In this document: positions 16,026 through 24,547 of the stretch, piece after piece
Position numbering within the stretch: position 1 is the first letter of the stretch
Layout of the letters: every line of letters starts with the position of its first letter
Notes under the pieces: generated by a model
Database searches by the model: none
The model's input: only the letters and a program-made list of their open reading frames with translations
What the model was told of the DNA's origin: nothing
NCBI GenBank assembly: GCA_963713815.1
Contig: CAVQNH010000024.1
Span: 22,392-86,391 of the forward strand
DNA: 64,000 bases
Reading direction: 5' to 3'
Origin: RYN-230 sp963713815
GTDB taxonomy: Bacteria > Actinomycetota > Actinomycetes > Streptosporangiales > Streptosporangiaceae
Made by a program: the position numbers and the translations under genes

Positions 16026-17090
16026 ATGGACTACACGCACCTCGGCCGCAGCGGCGTGTCCGTGAGCAGGCTCTGCCTCGGCACCATGAATTTCGGTGCC
16101 ATCACCAGCGAGGCCGATGCCCACGTCATCATGGACGCCGCCCATGAGCACGGCATCAACTTCTTCGACACCTCCAACACCTACGGCCAGCCGCGGGCCG
16201 AGGGCGTCACCGAGTCGGTCATCGGCCGGTGGATGGCGGCGGGCGGCGGGCGCCGGGACCGCACGGTGCTGGCCACGAAGCTGTACGGCGGCAAGGGCGA
16301 GTGGCCCAACGACCGTTTCCTGTCTGCCTTCAATATCCGCAGGGCCTGTGAGGAGTCGCTGCGCCGGCTGGGGACCGACCACATTGACCTGTACCAGATG
16401 CACCACGTGGACCGCAGCACGCCGTGGGACGAGATCTGGGAGGCCATGGACGTCCTGCGCACCCAGGGCAAGATCATTTACGTCGGGCTCGTCGAACTTC
16501 GCGGGCTGGCACATCGCCCAGGCCCAGGAGGCTGCCGCCCGCCGCCCGATGTTCGGGCTGGTCAGCGAGCAGTCCCTGTACAACCTCGCGGCGCGCACGG
16601 TCGAGCTGGAGGTGCTGCCCGCCTGCCAGGGATACGGCATCGGGGTCATCCCGTGGAGCCCGCTGCACGGCGGGCTGCTGAGCGGGGTGCTCAGGCGGCA
16701 CGGCGCTCCGGCCGCGGGCGGTTCCGGCGGCCCGGGTGCGGGCGGTTCGGGCGGTTCGGGCGGCCCGGGTGCGGGCGGTCAGGATACGGGTCCTTCGGGC
16801 GGGCGGAGCTCGGGTGGCCGGGCGGCCGAGGCCATCCAGGAGATCCGGCCCCAGATCGAGGCCTACGAGGCGTTCTGCGCCGACCTCGGCGAGGACCCGG
16901 CCGTGGTCGCGCTGGCCTGGCTGCTGCACCAGCCTGCGGTGACCGCCCCGATCGTCGGCCCCGGACGCTGGATCAGCTGACCGGGGCGTTGCGGGCCCTG
17001 GAGGTCACGCTCGATGAGAAGACCCTCGGGCGGCTGGACGAGATTTTCCCCGGCCCGGGCGGCGCAGCCCCCGAAGCCTACGCTTGGTAA
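16026..17090 (+). pseudogene. Aldo/keto reductase, two frame interruptions
   Basis: A full-length (about 350 residues) NAD(P)H-dependent reductase spread over two frames. 'RLCLGTMNFG', the catalytic 'FFDTSNTYGQ' and 'LATKLYGGKGEW' are in the first frame. The conserved part 'SSNFAGWHIAQAQEAAA' to 'TAPIVGP' is one frame over, and 'RTLDQLTGALRALEVTLDE' returns to the first. The shifts map to one extra G in GGG 16485-16487 and one missing C in CCCC 16959-16962, so the two cancel. Homopolymer location and intact catalytic residues favour sequencing error. A Gly/Ser linker near 16720-16830 is repeat-derived. TAGCGT (16014-16019) ends six bases before ATG. Confidence 0.85.
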
Positions 17091-17150
17091 CCCCTTCTCC
17101 CGCTTTGATCACCCACGGTAACGCCAAGACCGGAGCGGCGCATTGTTCCC

Positions 17151-17204
17151 TTCGTGATCATGACTTAGGTGTCGTTCGAACGACCCTCAAGTCATGATCA
17201 CGAA
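17151..17204. repeat. Dispersed palindrome, copy 2 (most complete)
   Basis: TTCGTGATCATGACTT (17151-17166) is exactly mirrored by AAGTCATGATCACGAA (17189-17204), and the centre contains the perfect dyad GTCGTTCGAACGAC (17171-17184). The element lies between the ends of two convergent genes, so it could stop transcription from both sides. A half copy, CATGATCACGAA, lies at 18052-18063. Confidence 0.9.
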
Positions 17205-17267
17205 CCGGAGCTGTGACTGGAGAGGCCAGTGCAGCCTCACCTTGTCGGGCGTCCCAGCCCGACCGGG

Positions 17268-17939
17268 CTACTCTGCCCAAGATTCGGTGGCCCGGAGGCG
17301 CTGCGCCCACAGGTGCACACTCGTCCCGCTGGGCTCCCGCCTCTGGGACAGGGCCAGGAGGTTGCGGCACTGGGCGACCATCGCTTGCTGACGGGCGGCC
17401 CAGGCCGGACGCTGGCCATAAGCGCCGAAGAATGAGCCCAGGGCGCCGACGTGGGCACCGTGGTGCATTCGGATGATCCATTCACACCAGGCCAGGTCCT
17501 CGACCGGATCCCCAGCATGCGCCCATTCCCAGTCCAGCACCGCCGTCACTTCCCGGGTCGCCGCATCGAGCAGGATGTTTTGCGGACCGTAATCACCGTG
17601 CACCAGCACCGCGGACCGTTCGCGGTTATCCCCGACATGCGCCTGCTCTGGGTCGATCGCGTGGACCCGCCGCAGCATCTGGCCGCACGCGCGCAGAACT
17701 GGCTCAGCCAGGGCGGCCTCGATCAGCTCCTGGCCAGGCACGCCAGGCATGAACCTCAGGCTGAGGCTGGTGTCGCTACTGCCGAGGACCGGCGCGACAG
17801 GCAGATGCCCGGCGACAGCGGACAGCACAGCAGCCTCACGGGCACAACGGACCCGGGCATCCGGTCCCTGATAGGACTTCGTGACCACCGAGTCGTCCCT
17901 GGTGGTGAGGTTCGTATAGCTATGCGGCATGACTTCCAC
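17268..17939 (-). CDS. Phosphotransferase family (APH-like kinase) protein
   Basis: A 223-residue protein of the aminoglycoside-phosphotransferase/choline-kinase fold. The catalytic loop is 'VLVHGDYGPQNILLD' (Asp in HGD, Asn in QN) and the metal-binding motif is 'AVLDWEWAHAGDPVEDLAW'. The nucleotide-binding lysine is probably in 'SVVTKSYQ'. It is short for a drug-resistance enzyme (usually about 260-300 residues), so a small-molecule kinase role is as likely as antibiotic resistance. ATG 17930 is an alternative start. It is convergent with the aldo/keto reductase. Confidence 0.82.
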   Translation of the reverse strand: MEVMPHSYTNLTTRDDSVVTKSYQGPDARVRCAREAAVLSAVAGHLPVAPVLGSSDTSLSLRFMPGVPGQELIEAALAEPVLRACGQMLRRVHAIDPEQAHVGDNRERSAVLVHGDYGPQNILLDAATREVTAVLDWEWAHAGDPVEDLAWCEWIIRMHHGAHVGALGSFFGAYGQRPAWAARQQAMVAQCRNLLALSQRREPSGTSVHLWAQRLRATESWAE

Positions 17940-18109
17940 GAGATGCTCCCGCGGTCCTGGCCCAGGCAGTGCCCGAAGACTCAGGCACCGTCATCGAGTA
18001 CAGCACGGAAGTCGACTCGCGCTCAGGGTCGAGGCGGCGGGTGGTTTGTCCCATGATCACGAAATGGGGCTAGGGGCTGGTGAGGCTGGTGTGATGGGGT
18101 AGTCGTGGG

Positions 18110-19186
18110 TCAGGGACCTGCGTCCGGGAACCGGGCCTCGGGGTCGGCGCCGGCGGGGTCGTCGCCTTCGCGGCTGCGGAGCAGGCGGCGCAGCGAGTCC
18201 AGCCGGGTCACCAGGCGGCTGTCACCGCCCTGATCGCGGACCCAGGCGTCGAGGGCGCAATCGGGCTCCAGGTGGGTGCAGCCGGGCGGGCAGGCCGCGG
18301 TCCCCGGGGCCAGGTCCGGGAAGGCCCGCACCACCCGTTCGGGGGCCACGTGGGCCAGGCCGAAACCGCGCAGGCCCGGCGTGTCGATCAGCCAGCCGCC
18401 CCCGGGCAGCGGCAGCGCCACCGCCGACGAGGACGTGTGACGGCCCCGCCCGGTCACCGGGCTGACCGTGCCGACGGCCCGGTCCGCCCCCGGGATCAGC
18501 GCGTTGACCATGGTGGACTTGCCCACCCCGGAATGCCCGACCAGCACGCTGACCCGGCCGGCCAGCGCGTCGCGGAGCGGGTCGAGCTGGGCGCTGGTCA
18601 GCGGCTGGCTGAGCACCACGTGGGGGACGCCGAGCGCGCCGTACGCGTCGAGCAGGAAGGTGGGCGGCGCGAGGTCGGCCTTGGTCAGGACGAGCAGCGG
18701 GGACAGGCCCGCGTCGTAGGCGGCGACCAGGAAACGGTCGATCAGCCGCGGCCGGGGCGGCGGATCGGCGAGGGCGGTGACGATCACCAGCTGGTCCGCG
18801 TTGGCCACGATGACCCGTTCCACCGGGTCGGTGTCGTCGGCGGAACGGCGCAGGACGGACGTGCGCGGCTCGATCCGCACCACCCGGGCGAGGGTGCCCG
18901 GCTCGCCGGAGATGTCCCCGGCCAGCGCGACCCGGTCGCCCACCACCACGCTGCGGCGGCCGAGTTCGCGGGCCCGCATCGCGGTCACCGGGCGGTCCCC
19001 GACCAGAGTCCCGTAACGGCCGCGGTCCACCGCCGCCACGAAGGCCTCGGCCGCGTCCTCGTGGGCGGGCCGGCGCCGGGTCCGTGGCCGGGTGCTCTTC
19101 GCGGGCCGGACCCGGACGTCGTCCTCGTCCAGGTGGGAGTAGGACGGCTGCCGGTTCAGGGAGCGCGCTCCAGCATCGCCGCCCAC
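18110..19186 (-). CDS. rsgA: Ribosome small-subunit-dependent GTPase A
   Basis: About 350 residues, a circularly permuted GTPase that helps mature the 30S subunit. An OB-fold region ('VVVGDRVALAGDISG') precedes the G4 motif 'LTKADLA', the P-loop 'GHSGVGKSTMVNAL' and G3 'DTPGLRGFG'. The zinc knuckle is near the end (Cys and His in 'TAACPPGCTHLEPDCAL'). The reading frame opens at ATG 19184-19186, inside aroA. The conserved 'RQPSYSHLDEDDVRVRP' begins at the aroA stop, so a CTG or other weak start at about 19159 is also possible. It is translated right after aroA. Confidence 0.93.
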   Translation of the reverse strand: MGGDAGARSLNRQPSYSHLDEDDVRVRPAKSTRPRTRRRPAHEDAAEAFVAAVDRGRYGTLVGDRPVTAMRARELGRRSVVVGDRVALAGDISGEPGTLARVVRIEPRTSVLRRSADDTDPVERVIVANADQLVIVTALADPPPRPRLIDRFLVAAYDAGLSPLLVLTKADLAPPTFLLDAYGALGVPHVVLSQPLTSAQLDPLRDALAGRVSVLVGHSGVGKSTMVNALIPGADRAVGTVSPVTGRGRHTSSSAVALPLPGGGWLIDTPGLRGFGLAHVAPERVVRAFPDLAPGTAACPPGCTHLEPDCALDAWVRDQGGDSRLVTRLDSLRRLLRSREGDDPAGADPEARFPDAGP

Positions 19187-20514
19187 GCCGAGGTGAAGCC
19201 GGGGAACGTCTTGCCCACGGTGGCCACGTTCTCGACCTGCAGGCCAGGCACCACGAGGCCGAGCACCGCCGCGGCCATCACCAGGCGGTGATCGTCGTAG
19301 GTGGCGAAGGGGCGGCTGGCCCGCAGCGGCCGCGGCCGGATCTCCAGCCCGTCATCGCGCTCGGTCACGTCGCCGCCCAGCGCGTTGATCTCGGTGGCCA
19401 GGGCGGCCAGCCGGTCGGTCTCCTGGTGACGCTGGTGGCCGATCCCGGTCAGCACCGACGGGGAGCCGGCCAGCGCCGCGAGCGCGCCCAGCACCATCGA
19501 AATCTCGCTGCAGTCGGCCAGGTCGGCGGTGATCCCGCGCAGCGCGGGCGGGCCGGTGACGGTCAGCCCGTCCGGGCCTACCGCGCACTCCGCGCCCATG
19601 TCCCGCAGCACGCGCAGGATGTGCTCGGCGGGCTGGGTGGTCACCGCGGGCCAGCCCAGGATGGTCACGGTCCCCCCGGTGACCAGGGCCGCGGCCAGGA
19701 ACGGCATGGAGTTCACCACGTCGGGCTGGACGGTGATCGGCTGGGTGCCGAGCGGGCCGGGGTGGACGAACCAGGTGTCGGGCAGGGCGCCCGCCGTGGA
19801 GTCGCGGGCGGCCGTCTCGACCGTGGCCCCGGCGTCGCGGAGCATCTGCACCGTCATCGCGATGTGCGGGGCCGAGGGGGCGCGGCCGCCGCGGTGCCGG
19901 ACCTCGAGTCCCTTGTCGTACCGCGGGGCGGCGAGGAGCAGCCCGGACACCAGCTGCGAGGAGGCCGACGCGTCCACGGTGACCGCTCCGCCGGCCAGCG
20001 ACCCGGCGCCGCGCACGGTGAACGGGATGGCGCCGCGTCCCCCGTCGTCGATGACCGCGCCGAGCTCGCGCAGCGCGCTGAGGATCCCGCCCACCGGCCG
20101 CTGGGAGGCCCGCGGGTCACCGTGGAATTCGGTGGCCACGCTGGCCAGCGCGGCCACCGGGGGGACGAAGCGCATCACGGTGCCTGCGTTCCCCACGTCC
20201 ACCCGGGCGTCGCTGGCGGCCCAGCCGGGGGACACCCGCCAGGCCGCCGCCCCGGTGCCCCGGCTGTCGCCCGCGGTCCCCGTGTCCACCGTGGCCCCCA
20301 GCGCGCGGAGGGCCCCGGCCATCAGCAGGGTGTCCCGGGCCTGCAGCGGGTTGAGGATGCGGGCCGGCCCGGTGGCCAGGGCGGCCAGCACGAGAGCCCG
20401 GTTGGTCATGGATTTCGACCCGGGCACCCGCAGCCGGGCCCGCACCGGGGCATCGGCCTGGGGGGTCGCCCAGGAGGGTGCCTGGCCTCCAGAATCCTGG
20501 CGTGCGGTGTCCAT
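19156..20514 (-). CDS. aroA: 3-phosphoshikimate 1-carboxyvinyltransferase (EPSP synthase)
   Basis: A 452-residue enzyme of the shikimate pathway that joins shikimate 3-phosphate and phosphoenolpyruvate. 'LRVPGSKSMTNRALVLAALA' is the substrate-binding N-terminus; 'DVGNAGTVMRFVPPVAAL' and 'ASQRPVGGILSALRELGA' follow, with 'DVVNSMPFLAAAL', 'HQRHQETDRLAALATEINAL' and 'ATYDDHRLVMAAAVLGL' in the second domain. I chose ATG 20512-20514, where the conserved protein begins; the frame upstream is non-conserved. rsgA overlaps its end, as in related actinomycetes. Confidence 0.95.
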   Translation of the reverse strand: MDTARQDSGGQAPSWATPQADAPVRARLRVPGSKSMTNRALVLAALATGPARILNPLQARDTLLMAGALRALGATVDTGTAGDSRGTGAAAWRVSPGWAASDARVDVGNAGTVMRFVPPVAALASVATEFHGDPRASQRPVGGILSALRELGAVIDDGGRGAIPFTVRGAGSLAGGAVTVDASASSQLVSGLLLAAPRYDKGLEVRHRGGRAPSAPHIAMTVQMLRDAGATVETAARDSTAGALPDTWFVHPGPLGTQPITVQPDVVNSMPFLAAALVTGGTVTILGWPAVTTQPAEHILRVLRDMGAECAVGPDGLTVTGPPALRGITADLADCSEISMVLGALAALAGSPSVLTGIGHQRHQETDRLAALATEINALGGDVTERDDGLEIRPRPLRASRPFATYDDHRLVMAAAVLGLVVPGLQVENVATVGKTFPGFTSAWAAMLERAP

Positions 20515-20791
20515 GCTGTGAGCGTAATGGGTGTGCTGAGCGCATGGCCTGGAGTGAACCGAGGGAATCGGGGAAGAACCAGCGAGCGCTGTGTCCGGTG
20601 GGTCGTTCTGTCGGACCCGGATGGGACGATCCCCTGGTCGGGCCGGACCGTGGCTGGCCCGGGACGGGTCCGCCCGGCCCGGAACAGCGGCCGAGGTTTG
20701 GTAATCAAGATTTGTGGTTATTAAGTGCCACATTCTGTGCTTCCCCGGTGCTGCCCCAGCAGCCCCAGCTACGTAGTGATCAGGTGACGAC

Positions 20792-21786
20792 ATGTGCGGC
20801 CGCTTCGCGTCGGCGCGGAAACGCCAGGAACTCCTGGAGGAGTTTGGCGTGCAGCGGGACCGGGTCACCGAGCCGCTGCGGCCTGACTACAACGTGGCGC
20901 CCACCAAGCCCGTGTACGCCGTGGTCACCCGGGCCCCGAGAGACGGCGACGATGAGCAGGCGGCCGGGCAGGCCAGGTCCGGGGCCGGCCAGGCCGGCGG
21001 CCACGAGGCCGGAGCCGGGGCCGCGGAGCAGCGCGATGCCCAGGAGCCCAGCGCCCCGGAGTCCGGCACCCCCGAGCACAGTGCCCCGGAGCCAGTGCCC
21101 CCGAGCCCAGTGCCCCGGAGGCCAGTCCCCTCGAGCACGGGGGCGTCCGGGAACTGCGGGTGGTCCGCTGGGGCCTGGTGCCGTTCTGGGCCAAGGACAT
21201 CTCGATCGGCAGCCGCCTGATCAACGCCCGGGCGGAGACCGTGGCCACCAAGCCGGCCTTCCGCCGCGCCTTCGCCCGCCACCGGTGCCTGCTCCCCGCG
21301 GACGGCTTCTACGAGTGGGAAAAGTCCGGGGACCCGAAGAAGCCCGCCAAGCAGCCCTACTACATCCGCCGCGAAGACGGCGGCGTGCTGGCCTTCGCCG
21401 GCCTGTACGAGCTGTGGCGCGATAAGGACCGGCCCGATGATGATCCCGATTCCTGGCTGTGGACGGCGACCATCATCACCACCCGGGCCGAGGACGAGGT
21501 CGGCCGGATCCATGACCGGATGCCGATGGTGATCGAACCGGCCCGCTGGGCGGACTGGCTGGATCCCACGGCGACCAGCGCCGAGGCGCTGCACGGCCTG
21601 ATGACGCCCGCCGCCTCGGTCCACCTGACGACGTATCCGGTGTCAACGGAAGTGAACTCGGTCCGGCACAACGGCCCGGGGCTGATCGAGCCCATGGAGG
21701 GTGATTCTGAGCCCGCGGGGGCCCCGCGGGCTGGGGCCGGGGGCGGCAGCGGCGCCTCCCGCGGGGCCCCCAGCACGTTGTTCTGA
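20792..21786 (+). pseudogene. SOS response-associated peptidase (SRAP/HMCES-like), frameshifted in an insert
   Basis: The family caps abasic sites in single-stranded DNA through Cys2. Here 'MCGRFASARKRQELLEEFGV' and 'PDYNVAPTKPVYAVV' are in one frame; 'VRWGLVPFWAKD', 'INARAETVATKPAFRRAF', 'ADGFYEWEK' and 'RIHDRMPMVI' are in another. All catalytic residues (Cys2, the Asn of NVAPT, the Glu of FYEW, the His of IHDR) are present. The frames switch inside an inserted Ser/Ala/Pro/Glu repeat, where one C seems missing from GAGCC near 21090-21093. Restoring it rejoins the protein, so I regard the gene as probably intact in the organism. An actinomycete SRAP gene also lies next to aroA in M. tuberculosis. 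Confidence 0.88.
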
Positions 21787-21863
21787 GGCCCCTGAGCGCG
21801 GCCCGGCCCCTCCGGGGACCATCGTTGCCGCGCCGCTGGTGCCCTGATGAAGCAGGAGGATCC

Positions 21864-22211
21864 GTGGAGACCATCACCGTACGCAAGCGTCTTGAGACCG
21901 CACGCGACGACCTGGACCGTTCCATCGCGGTCCTGCGCGGCGAGCGGCCGATGGCCGGTGCCGCGGACTCCCCGCAGGACGAGGCGGACGTGGGGACCAG
22001 CCTGTCCGAGGCTGACCGGGCCGAGGCGGTGCTGGCCTCGGCGATGTCCCAGCGTACGGAGGTCATGGACGCGCTGGAGCGCATCCAGGCCGGCAGCTAC
22101 GGCAAGTGCGCGGACTGCGGCAAGCGCATCCCGGAAGGCCGCCTGGAGGCCCGCCCGGAGGCGTCCCGGTGCGTGGCCTGCCAGTCGAAGCGGGACCGCC
22201 TGCGGCGCTAG
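21864..22211 (+). CDS. DksA/TraR-type C4 zinc finger protein
   Basis: A 115-residue protein with an N-terminal coiled-coil helix ('RKRLETARDDLDRSIAVLRG') and a C4 zinc finger, 'CADCGKRIP' followed by 'SRCVACQSKRD'. DksA/TraR proteins reach RNA polymerase through the secondary channel, but many short actinomycete members are uncharacterised. GTG 21864 is preceded by AGGAGGA (21854-21860), which favours it over the in-frame ATG at 21825. It is followed by a convergent methyltransferase gene. Confidence 0.85.
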   Translation: METITVRKRLETARDDLDRSIAVLRGERPMAGAADSPQDEADVGTSLSEADRAEAVLASAMSQRTEVMDALERIQAGSYGKCADCGKRIPEGRLEARPEASRCVACQSKRDRLRR

Positions 22212-23353
22212 CCAGCGGTCGTCTGGGACGCGGCGGGAACGCCCCGGGCCGCGGGCTTGCGGGCCGCGGCCAGCAGGTGGATGCCGAACGATTCGTTCCC
22301 GCCGTTCCGGCCGTCGTGACCCGGGCCGGACGGCCCGGCTTCTTCCGCGCCCGCGGCCAGCTCAGCCCGGACCAGCCGCATGATCGCACTCGGGTCCTTG
22401 CGCAGCACGTGGTCCACCATGGACGGGGACAGCACCGTGCGCGGCCGGATCCAGCTGACCTCCAGCCCGGCCTCGGTCAGCAGGTCGACCAGCTGGTCGG
22501 GGCCGAAGCAGCGGGTGATCCGGCCGTCCGGCCAGGGCACCAGCACCACTTCCGCCTGCGGCAGATCGGTGAGCTCGGCCCAGTGGTGCTGCTCGGCCAG
22601 GATGGACATGCCCAGCACGAGCGAGTCCACGGAGGCCAGGAGCTGGCCGCCGGGCCGTAGCACGCGGGCGATCTCCGCCGCGACGTCCTCGGCCATCAGG
22701 TGCCGGGACAGGGCGCCGTCGGCGATGACCCCGTCCACCGACCCGTCGGCGAGGAAGGACAGGTTCGCCGAATCCGCCACCACGCGGACCAGCCGTCCCG
22801 CCGGGGAGCGGCGGCGGTGCACGCCGCGCACGGTGAGTGTCCGGGGCACCCCCAGCCTGGCGGGGCGCCCCGGGACCGGGTCTCTCAGGGCCGGGCCTCC
22901 CGGGGCCGGGCCTCCCGGGGCTGGGTCTCCCTGGGCTGGGTTTCCCGGCACTGGGTTTCCCGGCGCTCGGTGCCCGGGGGCCAGGTGCCCCGATCCTGGG
23001 GGTTCAGCGGCCGAGGGCCAGCGCGGCAGGACCTGAAGCACCGTGTAGCCCGCCGTGGCGGCCTGGGACGCCACGCTGGACTGGGGGCCGGAGATATCAA
23101 CCAGGATCCGCCCCCGGGGCGGCAGCCAGGCCTGCAGCTGGGCCGCCACCACGGCTCGCTGGAAGCGCCAGTAGGCCGTCAGCGAGCTTGAGCCGAGAAC
23201 GGTGAGAGGACTGGTCGTACTTGCCGCCACCATGACTCCATCCAGCAGCCGGGCTGCGCGCATTGCGGCTGACGGCCTGCCAAGTGACAGAGGTGAGACG
23301 TCGCCGCGAAGACGGGGAGCCCGCGCAGCCCTATTTCCTGAAATGTTCCCCAC
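22208..23353 (-). CDS. Class I SAM-dependent methyltransferase-like protein with repeat insert
   Basis: A 381-residue protein. The Rossmann-type core is recognisable in 'RGRILVDISGPQSSVASQAA' (glycine-rich motif I position), 'NLSFLADGSVDGVIADGALS', 'DVAAEIARVLRPGGQLLASV' and 'CFGPDQLVDLLTEAGLEVSW'. An insert of about 50 residues of Pro-Gly-Asn/Ala-Pro repeats (near 22850-22990) interrupts the core. Substrate is unknown; a similar gene sits beside sigR in other actinomycetes. The GTG start at 23351-23353 has GAGGA nine bases upstream. It is divergent from sigR. Confidence 0.75.
   Translation of the reverse strand: MGNISGNRAARAPRLRGDVSPLSLGRPSAAMRAARLLDGVMVAASTTSPLTVLGSSSLTAYWRFQRAVVAAQLQAWLPPRGRILVDISGPQSSVASQAATAGYTVLQVLPRWPSAAEPPGSGHLAPGHRAPGNPVPGNPAQGDPAPGGPAPGGPALRDPVPGRPARLGVPRTLTVRGVHRRRSPAGRLVRVVADSANLSFLADGSVDGVIADGALSRHLMAEDVAAEIARVLRPGGQLLASVDSLVLGMSILAEQHHWAELTDLPQAEVVLVPWPDGRITRCFGPDQLVDLLTEAGLEVSWIRPRTVLSPSMVDHVLRKDPSAIMRLVRAELAAGAEEAGPSGPGHDGRNGGNESFGIHLLAAARKPAARGVPAASQTTAG
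22850..22995. repeat. Tandem repeat insert in the methyltransferase gene
   Basis: Units close to GGGCCTCCCGGGGCC and TGGGTTTCCCGGCAC encode the Pro/Gly-rich insert on the minus strand. The frame is maintained, unlike at other repeat inserts in this window. Confidence 0.7.
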
Positions 23354-23445
23354 CTGGGTCTTTCCTCACCTGACTTGACGGGGAGGTCCACCTGCGTGCC
23401 GCCCGGTCCGCCGGGCGGAAGTCGCCCTGTCCGGCCCCGGATGAC

Positions 23446-23471
23446 GGAATGAAGCCGCCCAGGCGCATGTT
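23446..23471 (+). promoter_or_regulatory. SigR-type (thiol-stress) promoter of sigR
   Basis: GGAAT (23446-23450), 18 bases, then GTT (23469-23471) is exactly the promoter consensus known for Streptomyces SigR. It would start transcription about ten bases later, at or just before GTG 23481, allowing SigR to amplify its own expression. Confidence 0.85.
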
Positions 23472-23480
23472 TCAGACGGC

Positions 23481-24266
23481 GTGGTTCTAGCCGATTACGC
23501 GCCTGCCAGTAGCGCCTCCAGGATGACTCGCTTCGATCCGAGGGATCGCGGGGATGTATCCTCCCGCCCATACGGCCGGTACCTTGGGCCGGTGCGGGAG
23601 ATCTCCGAGGGGGTGGGTCCGGTAACCGAGACACTCGAGCAGCGCAGCGAGCGTTTCGAGCATGATGTGCTGCCCTTCCTGGATCAGCTCTACTCGGCGG
23701 GGCTGCGGATGACGCGGAACCCGGCAGATGCCGAGGACCTGGTCCAGGAGACGTTCGCCAAGGCCTACGCGTCGTTCCACCAGTTCCAGCCCGGGACGAA
23801 CCTGAAGGCGTGGCTGTTCCGGATCCTGACCAACACGTTCATCAACAGCTACCGCAAGAAGCAGCGCGAGCCGCAGCGGTCGGGTGCGGAAGAGGTCGAG
23901 GACTGGCAGCTGGCCCGGGCGGCCGAGCACACCTCCTCGGGCCTGAGGTCGGCGGAGGCGGAGGCGCTGGACCGCCTCCCGGACTCCGACATCAAGCAGG
24001 CGCTGCAGGCCCTTCCCGAGGAGTTCCGCATCGCGGTGTACCTCGCCGATGTGGAAGGGTTCGCGTACAAGGAGATCGCCGACATCATGGGCACGCCGAT
24101 CGGCACGGTCATGTCGCGCCTGCACCGCGGGCGGCGGCAGCTGCGGGACATGCTGCAGGACTACGCGGCCGACCGGGGCGTGACGCGCCCGGCCCCCGCG
24201 GATGACGGCCAGGCGGATGACAGCCAGGAGCCCCAGGCCGCGGAGTCGGGGAGGGACGCATCATGA
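23481..24266 (+). CDS. sigR: Thiol-stress ECF sigma factor SigR (SigH-type)
   Basis: The core, from GTG 23613, is 217 residues and very close to S. coelicolor SigR. Region 2 is 'RMTRNPADAEDLVQETFAKA' with 'LFRILTNTFINSYRKKQREP', and region 4 is 'LPEEFRIAVYLADVEGFAYK' with 'IGTVMSRLHRGRRQLRDML'. The frame is open 44 residues further upstream to GTG 23481, immediately after the SigR-type promoter. In S. coelicolor an N-terminally extended, unstable form (SigR-prime) is made from such a stress-induced transcript. The downstream rsrA overlaps by four bases. It should control thioredoxin and mycothiol genes. Confidence 0.95.
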   Translation: MVLADYAPASSASRMTRFDPRDRGDVSSRPYGRYLGPVREISEGVGPVTETLEQRSERFEHDVLPFLDQLYSAGLRMTRNPADAEDLVQETFAKAYASFHQFQPGTNLKAWLFRILTNTFINSYRKKQREPQRSGAEEVEDWQLARAAEHTSSGLRSAEAEALDRLPDSDIKQALQALPEEFRIAVYLADVEGFAYKEIADIMGTPIGTVMSRLHRGRRQLRDMLQDYAADRGVTRPAPADDGQADDSQEPQAAESGRDAS

Positions 24267-24547
24267 GCTGCGGGAAGCCCCACGAGACTCCATGTAGCGA
24301 GGTACTCGAGCGGGTCTACACCTACCTGGACGGCGAGCTCGGCGACTCAGGTAAGGCGCAGATCCGCCAGCACCTCGACGAGTGCGGCCCATGCCTGCGC
24401 GAGTACGGCCTGGAAGAGGCGGTCAAGCGGCTGGTGCACAAGTCCTGCGGCCACGACGAGGTCCCCGGCGACCTGCGCGTGAAGGTGCTGACCCGGATCC
24501 AGGAAGTCCGGGCCACGATCGAGATCACCGAACTTCGCGGCGAATAG
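24263..24547 (+). CDS. rsrA: Zinc-containing redox anti-sigma factor RsrA
   Basis: A 94-residue ZAS-family anti-sigma factor. The zinc site is complete: Cys11, His37, Cys41 and Cys44 ('QHLDECGPC'), numbered exactly as in S. coelicolor RsrA. Cys3 and a third cysteine in 'HKSCGHD' are also present. Oxidation forms a disulfide, zinc leaves and SigR is released. The ATGA overlap with sigR enforces balanced synthesis. Confidence 0.95.
   Translation: MSCGKPHETPCSEVLERVYTYLDGELGDSGKAQIRQHLDECGPCLREYGLEEAVKRLVHKSCGHDEVPGDLRVKVLTRIQEVRATIEITELRGE

Noticed and set aside
15162..16649. A longer hisN product starting near 16649
   Set aside because: The extra 230 residues are antisense to the aldo/keto reductase; the conserved HisN sequence begins at 15953.
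17268..17939. Calling the phosphotransferase an antibiotic-resistance gene
   Set aside because: Motifs show only the kinase fold; the protein is short and no resistance context is present.
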